Positions 50,968 to 59,887 of a stretch of 64,000 nucleotides of DNA are shown in pieces (position 1 is the first letter of the stretch; every line of letters starts with the position of its first letter). Both the position numbers and the translations under genes were made by a program. The notes beneath the pieces were generated by a model. It worked only from the letters and a program-made list of their open reading frames with translations. It made no database searches and was not told the origin of the DNA. The DNA is from DASSUW01 sp963806395. Lineage in GTDB: Bacteria; Actinomycetota; Thermoleophilia; Solirubrobacterales; Solirubrobacteraceae. The stretch spans positions 124,001 through 188,000 of the forward strand of contig CAWDYI010000019.1 of NCBI GenBank assembly GCA_963806395.1, in the 5' to 3' direction.

Positions 50968-51729
50968 CTAGACGAGCGCGGTGACGCGCTCCTTCGCGAC
51001 GGTCGCGATCCGCTCGGCGGTGGCGACACCGACCTGGGCGACGTCCTCCACGCGGTTCGACACGCCGCTGATCTGCGCAGCCACGATGTTCGGGCGGCGC
51101 GCTGCCTGACGCTCAGCGGCGTTGACCTCGCGCTCGACGGCGCGGGTGTTGCGGCGGAGCAGGCGCTCGGCCTCGCGGCGGCGGGTGCGCACGACGCGCT
51201 CGAGCCGTGTGCGAGCCTTGCGGACGTCGCGCTCGAGCTGGTTGCGCGCGGTGGTGCCACGGCGCTCGAAGCGGCGGATGTCCTTGTTCAGCTCGCGCTC
51301 GGCGGCCTTGCGGGAGCCGAAGCGATCGGTGACGCTGGTGACCAGGCCGAGAGCGCGGTCGCGCGCCTCGAGCGTGGCGCCGACGTACACGAGCGCGGCG
51401 CGCTCGGCGACGTTGCGGCCCTGCGCGGCGGTCGTCTTGGCGGCACGCGCCTGAGCGGTGACGGCCTCGCGCGTCTCGTTCTTGGCGATCGTCCGCGCGC
51501 GGCGGCCGGTCGACTTGCTCGGCGACTTGGCCGCCGTGGTGCGGGTCGTGCCCGTGGTGCGGGTCGTGCCCGTGCTGCGGGCGGTCGAACGCGTGCGCGC
51601 CGACGTGGTCTTGCGTGCCGTCGTCTTGCGCGCGGTGCTCTTGCGAGCAGCGGGCTTACGAGCGGCCGGCTTGGCGGCGCCCGAGGTCCCGCTCGTGGGC
51701 GTGGTGGTTGTGTTCGTGGTCTCGGCCAT
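50968..51729 (-). CDS. Histone-H1-like N-tail fused to a coiled-coil phasin-like domain
   Basis: A 253-residue strongly basic protein. The N-terminal 85 residues are low-complexity, rich in Lys, Arg, Ala and Thr with H1-like motifs (AAKPAARKPAARKSTARK; TARKTT; SKSTGRRARTIAK). The C-terminal 160 residues form long amphipathic helices (ERELNKDIRRFERR; RKARTRLERVVRTRRREAERLLRRN) like phasins or HBHA. H1-like tails in bacteria bind DNA. In the phasin PhaF of Pseudomonas the tail is at the C-terminus, so the order is reversed here. The upstream 250 bp carry three related palindromes. Confidence 0.7.
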   Translation of the reverse strand: MAETTNTTTTPTSGTSGAAKPAARKPAARKSTARKTTARKTTSARTRSTARSTGTTRTTGTTRTTAAKSPSKSTGRRARTIAKNETREAVTAQARAAKTTAAQGRNVAERAALVYVGATLEARDRALGLVTSVTDRFGSRKAAERELNKDIRRFERRGTTARNQLERDVRKARTRLERVVRTRRREAERLLRRNTRAVEREVNAAERQAARRPNIVAAQISGVSNRVEDVAQVGVATAERIATVAKERVTALV

Positions 51730-51804
51730 TGCTGGTATCAGCCCCTTGGATTGGCCTGGGTAAGGATATTAGTTCTAAGTCTGTCCGGAGGAGATGCTAC
51801 CCGG

Positions 51805-51818
51805 CGAACACACGTTTG
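51805..51818. promoter_or_regulatory. SOS-box-like palindrome with one mismatch
   Basis: CGAAC-ACAC-GTTTG: the actinobacterial LexA box CGAAC-N4-GTTCG with one change. It is one of three related sites upstream of the histone-like gene. Confidence 0.45.
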
Positions 51819-51903
51819 TAAACCCTACCCCGGCCGCGGTTACGCGGGCCGACTTGGTTTGTAGCAGCCTCAGGCGCCTTTGCCCTGGAACCGGGAAGAA
51901 ATC

Positions 51904-51919
51904 GTCACAAGTTTGTGAC
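51904..51919. promoter_or_regulatory. Palindrome GTCACAA-GT-TTGTGAC
   Basis: A 7-bp perfect inverted repeat with a two-base spacer. Aligned with the two SOS-like sites it shares CACA and GTTTGT cores, so all three may bind one regulator. Confidence 0.5.
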
Positions 51920-51923
51920 AAAG

Positions 51924-51937
51924 CGAACACAGGTTCG
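51924..51937. promoter_or_regulatory. Perfect SOS-box match CGAAC-N4-GTTCG
   Basis: CGAACACAGGTTCG fits the LexA-binding consensus known from mycobacteria. It lies 195 bp upstream of the histone-like gene and about 40 bp past the end of the zincin gene. The rest of this 250-bp region (51730-51979) is AT-richer than its surroundings and has no gene I can support. Confidence 0.5.
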
Positions 51938-51979
51938 TGTCTGGCTGTGTGAGCCTTCGCACAGCCGGCCGCCCGCCGC

Positions 51980-53017
51980 TCAGGCCGCGCCGCGCCCCAG
52001 ACCCAGGCGATCGGTGCGAGCCAGCCACCCCAGCGGGTCGTCGAGCTCGGCGGGACTCGGCAGCGCCTCCGGCGTCGCCCACGCCCGGTTCAGCGCCGCG
52101 ATCCCGCCATGGGCGACGACGCCGTCGCAGAACGCCTTGCCCTGCTCGTACTGGCGCAGCTTCAGGTCCAGCCCGATCAGGCGGTCGAGCACCCGCAGGA
52201 GGCCGGAGCGCTCGCCTCGCCGGCGGGTCATCGCCTCGCGCATCGCGTCGAGGTCGTCGAGCAGCCCCGCACCGACGGCGTCCATCACGTGCTCGGCGTA
52301 GCCCTCCAGCAGACCCATGAACGCCTGCGCGGTCTCGAGCACGTCGCGGCGCTCGCGGCCGACCGCGAGGAACGCGAGGCCGTCCTCCCGCACCGAGTTC
52401 AGCAGCGCCTTCAGGTCCGAGATGTCGGGCATCCGCAACAGGCCGCGCGCGTCGACCTCGACGCCGCTCAGCAGTTGCCGGACGAGGTCGGCCAGGTGCT
52501 CGCGCAGCCATGGCACGCCGCCGAACTGGAGCGCGTGCGTGGTCTCGTGCAGGGCGACCCAGCGCAGCAGCTGGTCCGGGTCGGCCTCGAGCGTGTTCGC
52601 GGCGTGGCCCAGGTTCGGCGCCACCAACAGCAGCCGGGCGGGAGCGCTCGGGTCGAGTACCGGGAACTCGTACTGGCCGAGCACGCGGCCCGCGAGGAAG
52701 CCGGACACCGCGCCGGCCTCGAGCCCGAGCAGCGCCCCGGCGGCCCCGCCGAACGGCCCGAGCTTGCCGCCGATGCGATCGGCCACCGGGTCGAGCACCG
52801 CACCGAGCGAGCGCAGGTTGGCTTCGATCCATTCCGGCCGGTCGACCGCCTCGGCGGGCGGCAGCGGCGCCGCCGGCACGAGCCCGGTGTACTCGGACAC
52901 CAGACGCTCGCTCTCCTCCGCCGGGCCGGCCACGTCCCTGAACGGCACCGGGTCGCCCGCGGGCTGAAGGCCTGCGATCCCGCGTGCCACCTGCCCGGCC
53001 AAGCTCCAGTCGATCAC
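51980..53017 (-). CDS. Zincin-like protein of the F420-associated DUF2342 family
   Basis: A 345-residue protein of the family described as coenzyme-F420-biosynthesis-associated, with a zincin fold. HETTHALQF is the zinc-binding HExxH, and EGYAEHVMD, about 65 residues later, gives the third-ligand region. GVPWLREHLADLV, right after HExxH, is conserved in the family. It starts VIDWSLAGQVARG at a GTG. A hydrolytic function is presumed. It suggests that F420 enzymes exist in this organism, although none is in the window. Confidence 0.85.
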   Translation of the reverse strand: MIDWSLAGQVARGIAGLQPAGDPVPFRDVAGPAEESERLVSEYTGLVPAAPLPPAEAVDRPEWIEANLRSLGAVLDPVADRIGGKLGPFGGAAGALLGLEAGAVSGFLAGRVLGQYEFPVLDPSAPARLLLVAPNLGHAANTLEADPDQLLRWVALHETTHALQFGGVPWLREHLADLVRQLLSGVEVDARGLLRMPDISDLKALLNSVREDGLAFLAVGRERRDVLETAQAFMGLLEGYAEHVMDAVGAGLLDDLDAMREAMTRRRGERSGLLRVLDRLIGLDLKLRQYEQGKAFCDGVVAHGGIAALNRAWATPEALPSPAELDDPLGWLARTDRLGLGRGAA

Positions 53018-53036
53018 TGCAGCCAGTCTGGCAGGG

Positions 53037-53879
53037 TCACATCGTCGGCACGGCGGCGAGCTCGCGCAGCCCCGCCTGCGACCGCGCCGCCACCACCGGC
53101 GAGTGCGGGAGCAGGTCGAGCGGCGCAGCCAGCGGATCCTCGAAGCCGGTGAAGGCGACGAAGCCGCCGGCCTCACGCACCACGAGCTGCGCGGCGGCCG
53201 CGTCCACCGCCCGGCAGCCCTTCAGCGTGAGCATGCCGTCGAACCGTCCGCCGGCGACCTGGCACAAGGCTGCCGCGATCGTCCCGATCGCCCGCAGCCG
53301 GTGCGCGACCAGCACGAGCCCCTCCGCGCTCTGGAGCACCCAGCGCGGGTCGGCGGACTCGAAGCCGACGATCTCGAGCTTGCCGTCGGCCGCCCAGCGG
53401 CGCTCGACCACCGCCGGGTCGAGCGGCTCGCCGTTCAGCGTGGCCCCGCGCCCGCGCCACGCCACCCACTCCTCGTCGGGCCCGAAGTCCTGCACGAAGC
53501 CGAACGTCACGTCGGCCATCGTCGGCCCGTCGGCGACGGCGATCGACACGCAGTGGTGTGGAAGCCCGCGCTTGGCGTTGAGCGACCCGTCGATCGGATC
53601 GACGACCACCAGCACGCCGTCGCCGCCGAAGTCGACGGTCCCGCGCTCCTCGCTGATCACCGTGAAGCGCGCTCCGGCGTCGTACAGCAGCGACAGCTCC
53701 GCCAGCACCGCCTCCTCGGCCAACGCGTCGATCTCCAGCGTCTTGTCGCCGCCCTCCCCGCGCGTGCCGGTCTCGAGCACGCGCTCGGCCACCGTCGTGC
53801 GCGCCGCCAGCATCACCCGCAGCGCGGCCGCCGCCCGGCGGGCCGCGCCCAGCCAGTCGGGGCTCGAAGCGGGGGTCAT
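53037..53879 (-). CDS. Inositol monophosphatase-family protein
   Basis: A 280-residue Mg-dependent phosphatase-like protein. Metal-site motifs are present: SEERG (about 78-82), VVVDPIDGS (about 95-103) and GCRAVDAAAA near residue 222, the last in place of the usual WDxAAG. The substrate could be inositol-1-phosphate, fructose-1,6-bisphosphate or PAP. The start is leaderless (TAGGAT nine bases upstream), sharing its -10 with the divergent helicase gene. Confidence 0.85.
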   Translation of the reverse strand: MTPASSPDWLGAARRAAAALRVMLAARTTVAERVLETGTRGEGGDKTLEIDALAEEAVLAELSLLYDAGARFTVISEERGTVDFGGDGVLVVVDPIDGSLNAKRGLPHHCVSIAVADGPTMADVTFGFVQDFGPDEEWVAWRGRGATLNGEPLDPAVVERRWAADGKLEIVGFESADPRWVLQSAEGLVLVAHRLRAIGTIAAALCQVAGGRFDGMLTLKGCRAVDAAAAQLVVREAGGFVAFTGFEDPLAAPLDLLPHSPVVAARSQAGLRELAAVPTM

Positions 53880-53887
53880 TCCCGCCG

Positions 53888-53894
53888 TATCCTA
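53888..53894. promoter_or_regulatory. Shared -10 of the divergent leaderless phosphatase and helicase genes
   Basis: TATCCT (plus, 53888-53893) and TAGGAT (minus, 53894-53889) overlap by five bases. Start codons lie at 53879 and 53900, 20 bp apart. It is the second such pair in the window. Confidence 0.6.
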
Positions 53895-53899
53895 CGAAG

Positions 53900-56800
53900 G
53901 TGCCCGCCCTCAGCCCTGCGCAGCGAGCGGCCGTCGACCACCCCGGCGGCCCGCTGCTGATCCTCGGCGGCGCGGGCACCGGCAAGACCACCGTGCTGGC
54001 CGAGCGGTTCGCGCATCTCGTCGACGCCGGCGCGGCGCCGGAGTCGCTGCTCGTGTTGTGCTTCTCGACACCGGCGGCCGACTCGATGCGCGAGCGGCTC
54101 GAGGACCGGCTCGTGGGCGCGTGCGACGAGCTGGCCGTGACCACCTTCCACGGCTTCTGCACGCGCCTGCTGCACGACGAGGCGCTGGAGGCGGGCCTCG
54201 ACCCGTTCGCGACTCCGGTCAGCGCGTCCGACCGGCTGGCGATGCTGCTCGAGAGCATCGACGAGCTGCCGCTGCGCCATCACGACCTGCGCGGCAACCC
54301 GAGCGCCACGCTGGGCATGATCGTCCAGCGGATCGACCGCCTCAAGGACGAGCTCGTGTCCGCCGACGACTACGCGGCCTGGGCCGCGGACCTGCCCGCC
54401 GAGCGGGCGCGCGAGCGCGAGTTCGCCGCGCTCTACGCCGCCCACGAGCGCCTGCTCGACGAGGCCGGCATGCTCGACGTCGGCGACCTCATCCTGCACG
54501 CCTTCCGCCTGCTGCGCACGAAGGCGAACGCGCGCGAGCGCCTGGCGCGCCGCCACCACCACGTGCTGGTCGACGACCTGCAGGACGCGAGCTTCGCCCA
54601 GGGCCTGCTCCTGCGGCTGCTCGTCGCAGGGCACGGCAACATCAGCGCCGCCGCCGACGACGACCAGGCGATCCACCGCTTCCGCGGTGCCGCGACCAAG
54701 AACGTGCAGGACTTCCGCACCGAGTGGCCGGACGGGACGGTCGTGCGGCTGGAGGAGTCGTTCCGGTCCGGCGAGCAGATCCTGCGCGCCGCCTGCGCCG
54801 TGGTGGAGCCCGCGCCCGACCGGATCGAGAAGGCGCTGCACGGTGAGCCCGGCGGCGCGGTCGCGTTCTGGCGCTGCGCGTCCGAGCGGGCGCAGGCGCA
54901 GGCCGTGGCGGCCGAGGTCGAGCGGCTGATCGCGCGCGAGGACGTCGCTCCGGAGGACGTCTGCGTGCTCGTGCGCTCGGTCCGCAGCGAGGGCCAGGCG
55001 GTCGCGGTCGCGTTCGAGGAGCGGGCGGTGCCGTACCGCCTGTCCGGCGCCGCCGCGTTCTTCCAGCGCGCCGAGGTGCGCGACCTGCTCGCGTGGCTGC
55101 GGCTGCTGGTCGATCCCGGCGACGCAGGCGCCGTCGTGCGCGCGCTCGCCCGCCCGCCGGTCGAGCTGCGGGCGATCGACCTCGCACGCGTCACGCAGAT
55201 CGCCCGCCGGCGAAAGCTCGACATGGTCGCCGCGCTCGGCGCCGCGCTCGAGGCGCCGCAGATCCCACCCGAGGCGCGCGAGCGCATCTCGCACTTCCTC
55301 AAGCTCCACCGCGCCGCGGCGCGCGCGATCGACTCGACGCGGCCGGACCTCTACGTGCACCGGCTGATCGAGCGTCTCGGGCTGCGCCGTCAGCTCCTGT
55401 TCGCGGCGTCGACCGAGGTCGTCGAGCGACTGCAGAACCTCGCCCGCTTCGCCGAGCTGGCGTCCAACTACGTGCGCCGCTCGCCGCAGGCGACGGGGCG
55501 CGAGTTCGCGCGCTCGATCGCGGCCGTGGCCGAGGCCGGCCTGCGCGAGGAGGAGGCTGCGTCGGGCGAGCGCCCGCACGGCGTGCGCGTGATGACGATG
55601 CATGCCGCCAAGGGGCTGGAGTTCGACCACGTCTACGTGCTCGGGCTGATGGCGGCACGGATGCCGGGCCCGCGACGCCGGCAGCTGGAACCGATCCCGG
55701 AGGCGCTGATCAAGGAGTCGGTGCCGGCCGACAGCAAGGGGGCGCACATCGCCGAGATGCGGCGGCTGCTGCACGTGGCGATGACGCGCGCGCGGCGGCA
55801 GCTCGTGATCGCCTTCCCGGAGCGCTCCGAGAGCGGCGCCCTGCAGCAGCCGTCGCCGTTCGCCGAGGAGGCGCGCGCCGCCGTGGACGGCGAGTGGGAG
55901 GAACGCGTCGAGGAGCTGTTCGGCCCGGCCGAGACGCTGCAGTCGACGTTCCGGATGCTGCGGGACGAGCTGCTCACGACGGTCGCCCAGGTCGGCGGGC
56001 GGCTGGGCGAGCTGCGGTTCGACACCGACCTCGACGTGTCACACGCCGTCGTGCGCTACCTCGAGCTGCTCAAGCTCGCCGCGCTGCTCGAGCGCACGCG
56101 CGCGGGCGAGCAGGAGGTCGGAGACGTGCTCGGGGAGGTCAACGCGCGGCTGCTCCAGGCCGCCACGGCCGAGCAGCGCGAGATCTTCGAGACGTCCGCG
56201 CTCGACGAGTACCTGCTCGACGCCGAGCGCGACGAGAAGCTGCGCTCGCGCGCCGTCGCCAAGCGCACCGAGCCGTCGCTGGAGTCGTTCCTGCCGCGCC
56301 GAGGCGACGGCCTCATGCTGAGCGCGTCCGACATCGAGACCTACCGGACGTGCCCGCTCAAGTACAAGTTCGCGCGCGTGTTCCGGATCCCGAGCGAGCC
56401 GACGCTCAACCAGCGCTTCGGGATCCTCGTGCACCAGGTCTTGGAGCGCTACCACGTGGCCGAGTCCGGCGGCCTTCCGATGCTCCTGAACCTGCTCGAG
56501 GCGGGCTGGCGGCGTGGCGGGTTCGGCGACTCCGAGGAGGAGCGCCAGTTCCGGGCAAAGGCGACGCAGGCGCTCGTGCGCTACCACGACCGCTTCCGCG
56601 AGGAGGACGCGGAGCCGGTCTGGTTCGAGCGCTCGTTCCAGTTCCGGATGGGCCCGCACCTGCTGCGCGGGCGCGTCGACCGCGTCGACAAGCTGCCGGA
56701 GGGCGGCTACGAGCTGATCGACTACAAGACCGGGCGACCGAAGAACGCGGCCCAGCTGCGCGACGACGTGCAGCTCTCCCTGTATGCGGTCGGCGCGCGC

Positions 56801-57019
56801 GAGGCGTGGCAGCTCGACGCCCCCCAGCAGGCGTACTACTACGTGCTCGACGACGCCAAGGTGCCGGTGCCGCGATCCGAGGAGGACCGCGACTGGATCA
56901 CCGAGACCGTGATGGAGGTGGCCGACGGCATCCTCGGCCAGGGCTTCGAGCCGACGCCGAGCTTCGCGGCGTGCTCGATGTGCGACTACCGGATCGCGTG
57001 TCCGGCGGCGGAGCGGTAG
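53900..57019 (+). CDS. UvrD/Rep-like helicase with C-terminal PD-(D/E)XK nuclease
   Basis: A 1039-residue SF1 helicase-nuclease of the AdnAB/RecB type for DNA end processing. Walker A is GGAGTGKTT (23-31). The Walker B region reads VDDLQD rather than the usual VDEFQD. ADDDQAIHRFRGA, MTMHAAKGLEFDHVYVLG and RRLLHVAMTRARRQ follow. The nuclease has SASDIETYRTCPLKYKF, then GRVDRVDKLPEGGYELIDYKTG, and CSMCDYRIAC completes a probable 4Fe-4S site. The leaderless GTG has TATCCT six bases upstream. It is followed by a PLP enzyme with a one-base overlap. Confidence 0.9.
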   Translation: MPALSPAQRAAVDHPGGPLLILGGAGTGKTTVLAERFAHLVDAGAAPESLLVLCFSTPAADSMRERLEDRLVGACDELAVTTFHGFCTRLLHDEALEAGLDPFATPVSASDRLAMLLESIDELPLRHHDLRGNPSATLGMIVQRIDRLKDELVSADDYAAWAADLPAERAREREFAALYAAHERLLDEAGMLDVGDLILHAFRLLRTKANARERLARRHHHVLVDDLQDASFAQGLLLRLLVAGHGNISAAADDDQAIHRFRGAATKNVQDFRTEWPDGTVVRLEESFRSGEQILRAACAVVEPAPDRIEKALHGEPGGAVAFWRCASERAQAQAVAAEVERLIAREDVAPEDVCVLVRSVRSEGQAVAVAFEERAVPYRLSGAAAFFQRAEVRDLLAWLRLLVDPGDAGAVVRALARPPVELRAIDLARVTQIARRRKLDMVAALGAALEAPQIPPEARERISHFLKLHRAAARAIDSTRPDLYVHRLIERLGLRRQLLFAASTEVVERLQNLARFAELASNYVRRSPQATGREFARSIAAVAEAGLREEEAASGERPHGVRVMTMHAAKGLEFDHVYVLGLMAARMPGPRRRQLEPIPEALIKESVPADSKGAHIAEMRRLLHVAMTRARRQLVIAFPERSESGALQQPSPFAEEARAAVDGEWEERVEELFGPAETLQSTFRMLRDELLTTVAQVGGRLGELRFDTDLDVSHAVVRYLELLKLAALLERTRAGEQEVGDVLGEVNARLLQAATAEQREIFETSALDEYLLDAERDEKLRSRAVAKRTEPSLESFLPRRGDGLMLSASDIETYRTCPLKYKFARVFRIPSEPTLNQRFGILVHQVLERYHVAESGGLPMLLNLLEAGWRRGGFGDSEEERQFRAKATQALVRYHDRFREEDAEPVWFERSFQFRMGPHLLRGRVDRVDKLPEGGYELIDYKTGRPKNAAQLRDDVQLSLYAVGAREAWQLDAPQQAYYYVLDDAKVPVPRSEEDRDWITETVMEVADGILGQGFEPTPSFAACSMCDYRIACPAAER

Positions 57020-58074
57020 TGACGTCGTACGACCTGTACGAGCTTGCGAGGACGTGCGCACCGCGGGCGGAGCTGGCGGCGCTGCCGACCGCATTGCACC
57101 CGCTCGCGCGCCTGTCTGCACTGCTCGACGGGCCGGAGCTCTGGATCAAGCGCGACGACCTGACCGGGCTCGCGGGCGGCGGCAACAAGACGCGCAAGCT
57201 CGAGTTCCTGGTCGGCGACGCGCTGGCGGCCGGCGCCGACACGCTCGTCACGGTCGGCGCGATCCAGTCCAACCACACGCGGCAGACCGCGGCGGCCGCA
57301 GCTCGCGTCGGCCTCGGCTGCGCGCTGCTGCACAACGCCTGGGTGCCCGACGCGGGCGAGCACTACCGGCGCGTCGGGAACGTGTTGCTGAGCGAGCTGC
57401 TCGGTGCCGAGCTGTACCACGACGACACCGAGCGACCGGTCGGAGACCCCGGCGATCTCGAGGCGCTCGCGCAGCGCCTGCGCGACGACGGCCGGCGGCC
57501 CTACGTCATTCCCGGCGGCGCCTCCGATCATCCCCTCGGCGGCCTCGGGTACGCGGTCTGCGCGGCCGAGATCGCGACGCAGGCCGAGGCGCTCCGCATC
57601 GACTTCGACCACGTCGTCCACTGCACCGGCAGCAGCGGCACGCAGGCCGGGCTCGTGGCCGGGTTCGCGGCGCTCGGCATCGCCACGCGCGTGATCGGTG
57701 TCTCCGACGACGACGAGACCGACGAGAAGCGCGCGCGAGTCCTGCGGCTCGCAAACGCCACGGTGGACGTGCTCGGCCTCGCCGAGCGCGTGGAAGCGGC
57801 AGACGTCGAGGTCGTCGTCGGCGACGCGAGCCCCTACGGCGTCGCCGACTCGCGCACGATCGATGCGATCCGCCTGTTCGCGCGCACCGAGGGCCTGATG
57901 GCGGACCCGGTCTACGAGGGCAAGGCCATCCGCGGCCTGATCGAGCTGATCGAGCGCGGCACGCTCCGCCGCGGCCAGCGCGTACTGCTGCTGCACCTCG
58001 GCGGGACCGACGCGGTGCACGCGTACGCCGGGCAGCTGTCCCAGCTCGGCCTGCGACCGCTAGCCGCCGGCTGA
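57019..58074 (+). CDS. D-cysteine desulfhydrase / ACC deaminase-like PLP enzyme
   Basis: A 351-residue tryptophan-synthase-beta-type PLP enzyme of the ACC deaminase/D-cysteine desulfhydrase group. The PLP lysine is K57 in GGGNKTRKLE, and QSNHTRQTAAAAARVG and TGSSGTQAGL bind the cofactor and phosphate. LHLGGTDAVHAY near the end is conserved. Telling D-cysteine desulfhydrase from true ACC deaminase would need active-site comparison; the former is more common. The GTG overlaps the helicase stop by one base. Confidence 0.87.
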   Translation: MTSYDLYELARTCAPRAELAALPTALHPLARLSALLDGPELWIKRDDLTGLAGGGNKTRKLEFLVGDALAAGADTLVTVGAIQSNHTRQTAAAAARVGLGCALLHNAWVPDAGEHYRRVGNVLLSELLGAELYHDDTERPVGDPGDLEALAQRLRDDGRRPYVIPGGASDHPLGGLGYAVCAAEIATQAEALRIDFDHVVHCTGSSGTQAGLVAGFAALGIATRVIGVSDDDETDEKRARVLRLANATVDVLGLAERVEAADVEVVVGDASPYGVADSRTIDAIRLFARTEGLMADPVYEGKAIRGLIELIERGTLRRGQRVLLLHLGGTDAVHAYAGQLSQLGLRPLAAG

Positions 58075-58944
58075 GCCGGGCCCGCCGCGCTGGCGCAGGA
58101 AGCGCTGGAACTCGCGCGCGAGGACGTCGCCGGACGGCAGCTGGGAGAGGTCGGTCGGCCCCTCCTCCTCGTCGGCGGCGCGCTCGAGGCGCTCGACGAA
58201 CGCCTGCACCTCCGGGTCGAGCTCGACCGCACGCGTCACCTGGCGCTCGTAGTCGACCGCCGCGGTCTCGAGATCCGAGGCGTCGACGGTGACGCCGACC
58301 AGGCTCTCCAGCCGGCGCAGGATCGCGAGCGCACCCTTCGGGTTCGGCGCGACGGCGACGTAGTGCGGGACCGCCGCCCACAGCGACGCGGCCGGCATGC
58401 CCGCGTCGGCGCAGGCCGTCTGGAGGACGCCGACGATCCCCGTCGGCCCCTCGTAGGTCGGCGTCTGCAGGCTCAGGCGATCGACCAGCGCGGGATCGGA
58501 CGCGTAGGCGGTGACGCCGACCGGGCGCGAGTGCGGGACGTCGGCCAGCAGCGCGCCGAGCGTGACGACGAGCTGGATGCCGAGCGCCTCGGAGAGCTCG
58601 ACCACCTGGGCGCAGAACTCGCGCCAGCGATAGGACGGCTCCGGACCGGTGAGGATCACGAGATCGCGCGGTGCGCGCGGCACGCGGGCCTCGTAGACCT
58701 CCCACTGGGGCCACTCGATCTCGCGCGCGCGACCCTCGACGAGCTTGACGAGCGGCCGCGTGGCCTGGAAGTCGACGAAGTCCTCCGGATCGATCGTGGC
58801 GAATCGCGACGCGTCGAGGCTGGCGCCCATGAACGCGACGGCGGACGTCGCGGCCTCACCGGCGTCGTTCCAGCCCTTGAACGCGCACACCAGCGCGGGG
58901 GCCCTGAGGCCGTCGGGTCGGCGCTCCCAGCGCAGTGGCTGCAC
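58060..58944 (-). CDS. PAC2-family protein
   Basis: A 294-residue protein of the PAC2 (proteasome assembly chaperone-like) family common in actinobacteria. The start WERRPDGLRAPALVCAFKGWNDAGEAATSAV and the later VTLGALLADVPHSRPV are typical. The start is a leaderless GTG, with TACGGT six bases upstream. Its 3' end overlaps the PLP enzyme gene by 15 bp. The function is unknown; archaeal homologues touch proteasome assembly. Confidence 0.88.
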   Translation of the reverse strand: MQPLRWERRPDGLRAPALVCAFKGWNDAGEAATSAVAFMGASLDASRFATIDPEDFVDFQATRPLVKLVEGRAREIEWPQWEVYEARVPRAPRDLVILTGPEPSYRWREFCAQVVELSEALGIQLVVTLGALLADVPHSRPVGVTAYASDPALVDRLSLQTPTYEGPTGIVGVLQTACADAGMPAASLWAAVPHYVAVAPNPKGALAILRRLESLVGVTVDASDLETAAVDYERQVTRAVELDPEVQAFVERLERAADEEEGPTDLSQLPSGDVLAREFQRFLRQRGGPGSAGG

Positions 58945-58997
58945 CAGTCCACCGTAGCGAGTCGCCGTCCGACGGTGAGGCCATCATCGGGTGCGTG

Positions 58998-59864
58998 GTG
59001 ACCGCCGACGCACCCGCGATCGCGACCCTCAGGCCCGGCGACGAGGTCGACGGCGTCTTCGCGTGCGCGCGCAAGGATCGGCTCCAGGCACGCTCCGGGC
59101 TGCCCTATTTGGCGCTCGAGCTGCGCGACCGCAGCGGCGCGATCCAGGCGCGCGCGTTCCGCGACGCCGACGTGCTGGCGGGGCGGTTCGAGCGCGGCGA
59201 CCTCGTGCACGTGCGCGGGCGCGTGGAGCGGTTCCGCGACGAGCTCCAGGTCGAGGTGCGGGAGATCGCGCGCGCGGAGTCGGCCGACCCGGCGGCGTTC
59301 CTGCCCGTCGCCTACCGCGACCTCGACGAGCTCGACGGCTTCCTCGAGCACCTCGCACGCGAGGTCCATGACCCGGGCTACTCGGGGCTGCTCGAGCGCC
59401 TGCTGGGCGACGGTCCGCTGCGAGCCGCGTGGCGGCGCGCGCCGTGCACGCGCGGCAGCCACCACGCCTACCTCGGCGGCCTGCTCGAGCACACGGTGGC
59501 GGTCGCGACGCTGGCGCTCGAGGCGGCGCAGCTGCACCCGCGGCTGAACTCCGACCTGCTGATCTGCGCTGCGCTCGTGCACGACCTCGGCAAGACGCGC
59601 GAGTTCACGTACGGCGCGTCGATCGAGCTCTCCGAGGAGGGGCGGCTGCTCGGCCACCTGGTGCTCGGCCAGCAGCTCCTCGACGAGCACATGGGCGGGC
59701 TCGACGCCGAGCGCCGGCTCGCGCTGCTGCACTGCGTGCTCTGCCACCACGGCGCGGACGCCGCGCCGAACCGCCGCTTCGGCTCCCCCGAGGCGCTTGC
59801 GCTTTACCGGCTGAACGCGCTCGACGCGAGCGTCAAGGGCGCGCTCGAGCACGGCCTGCCGTAA
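58998..59864 (+). CDS. OB-fold plus HD-domain nuclease (YhaM-like)
   Basis: A 288-residue protein. The N-terminal OB fold (about 10-100) has YLALELRDRSGAIQARAF and VHVRGRVERFRDELQVEV. The HD domain (about 150-280) has HHAYLGGLLEHTVAVA and CAALVHDLGKTREF, with a CHHGADAAPNRRF segment. This layout matches YhaM-type 3'-5' exoribonucleases. Several GTG starts are possible (58995 or 58998); a longer start at 58935 would overlap the PAC2 gene. Confidence 0.85.
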   Translation: MTADAPAIATLRPGDEVDGVFACARKDRLQARSGLPYLALELRDRSGAIQARAFRDADVLAGRFERGDLVHVRGRVERFRDELQVEVREIARAESADPAAFLPVAYRDLDELDGFLEHLAREVHDPGYSGLLERLLGDGPLRAAWRRAPCTRGSHHAYLGGLLEHTVAVATLALEAAQLHPRLNSDLLICAALVHDLGKTREFTYGASIELSEEGRLLGHLVLGQQLLDEHMGGLDAERRLALLHCVLCHHGADAAPNRRFGSPEALALYRLNALDASVKGALEHGLP

Positions 59865-59887
59865 GCGCAACTGATAGGTTGCGCCTC

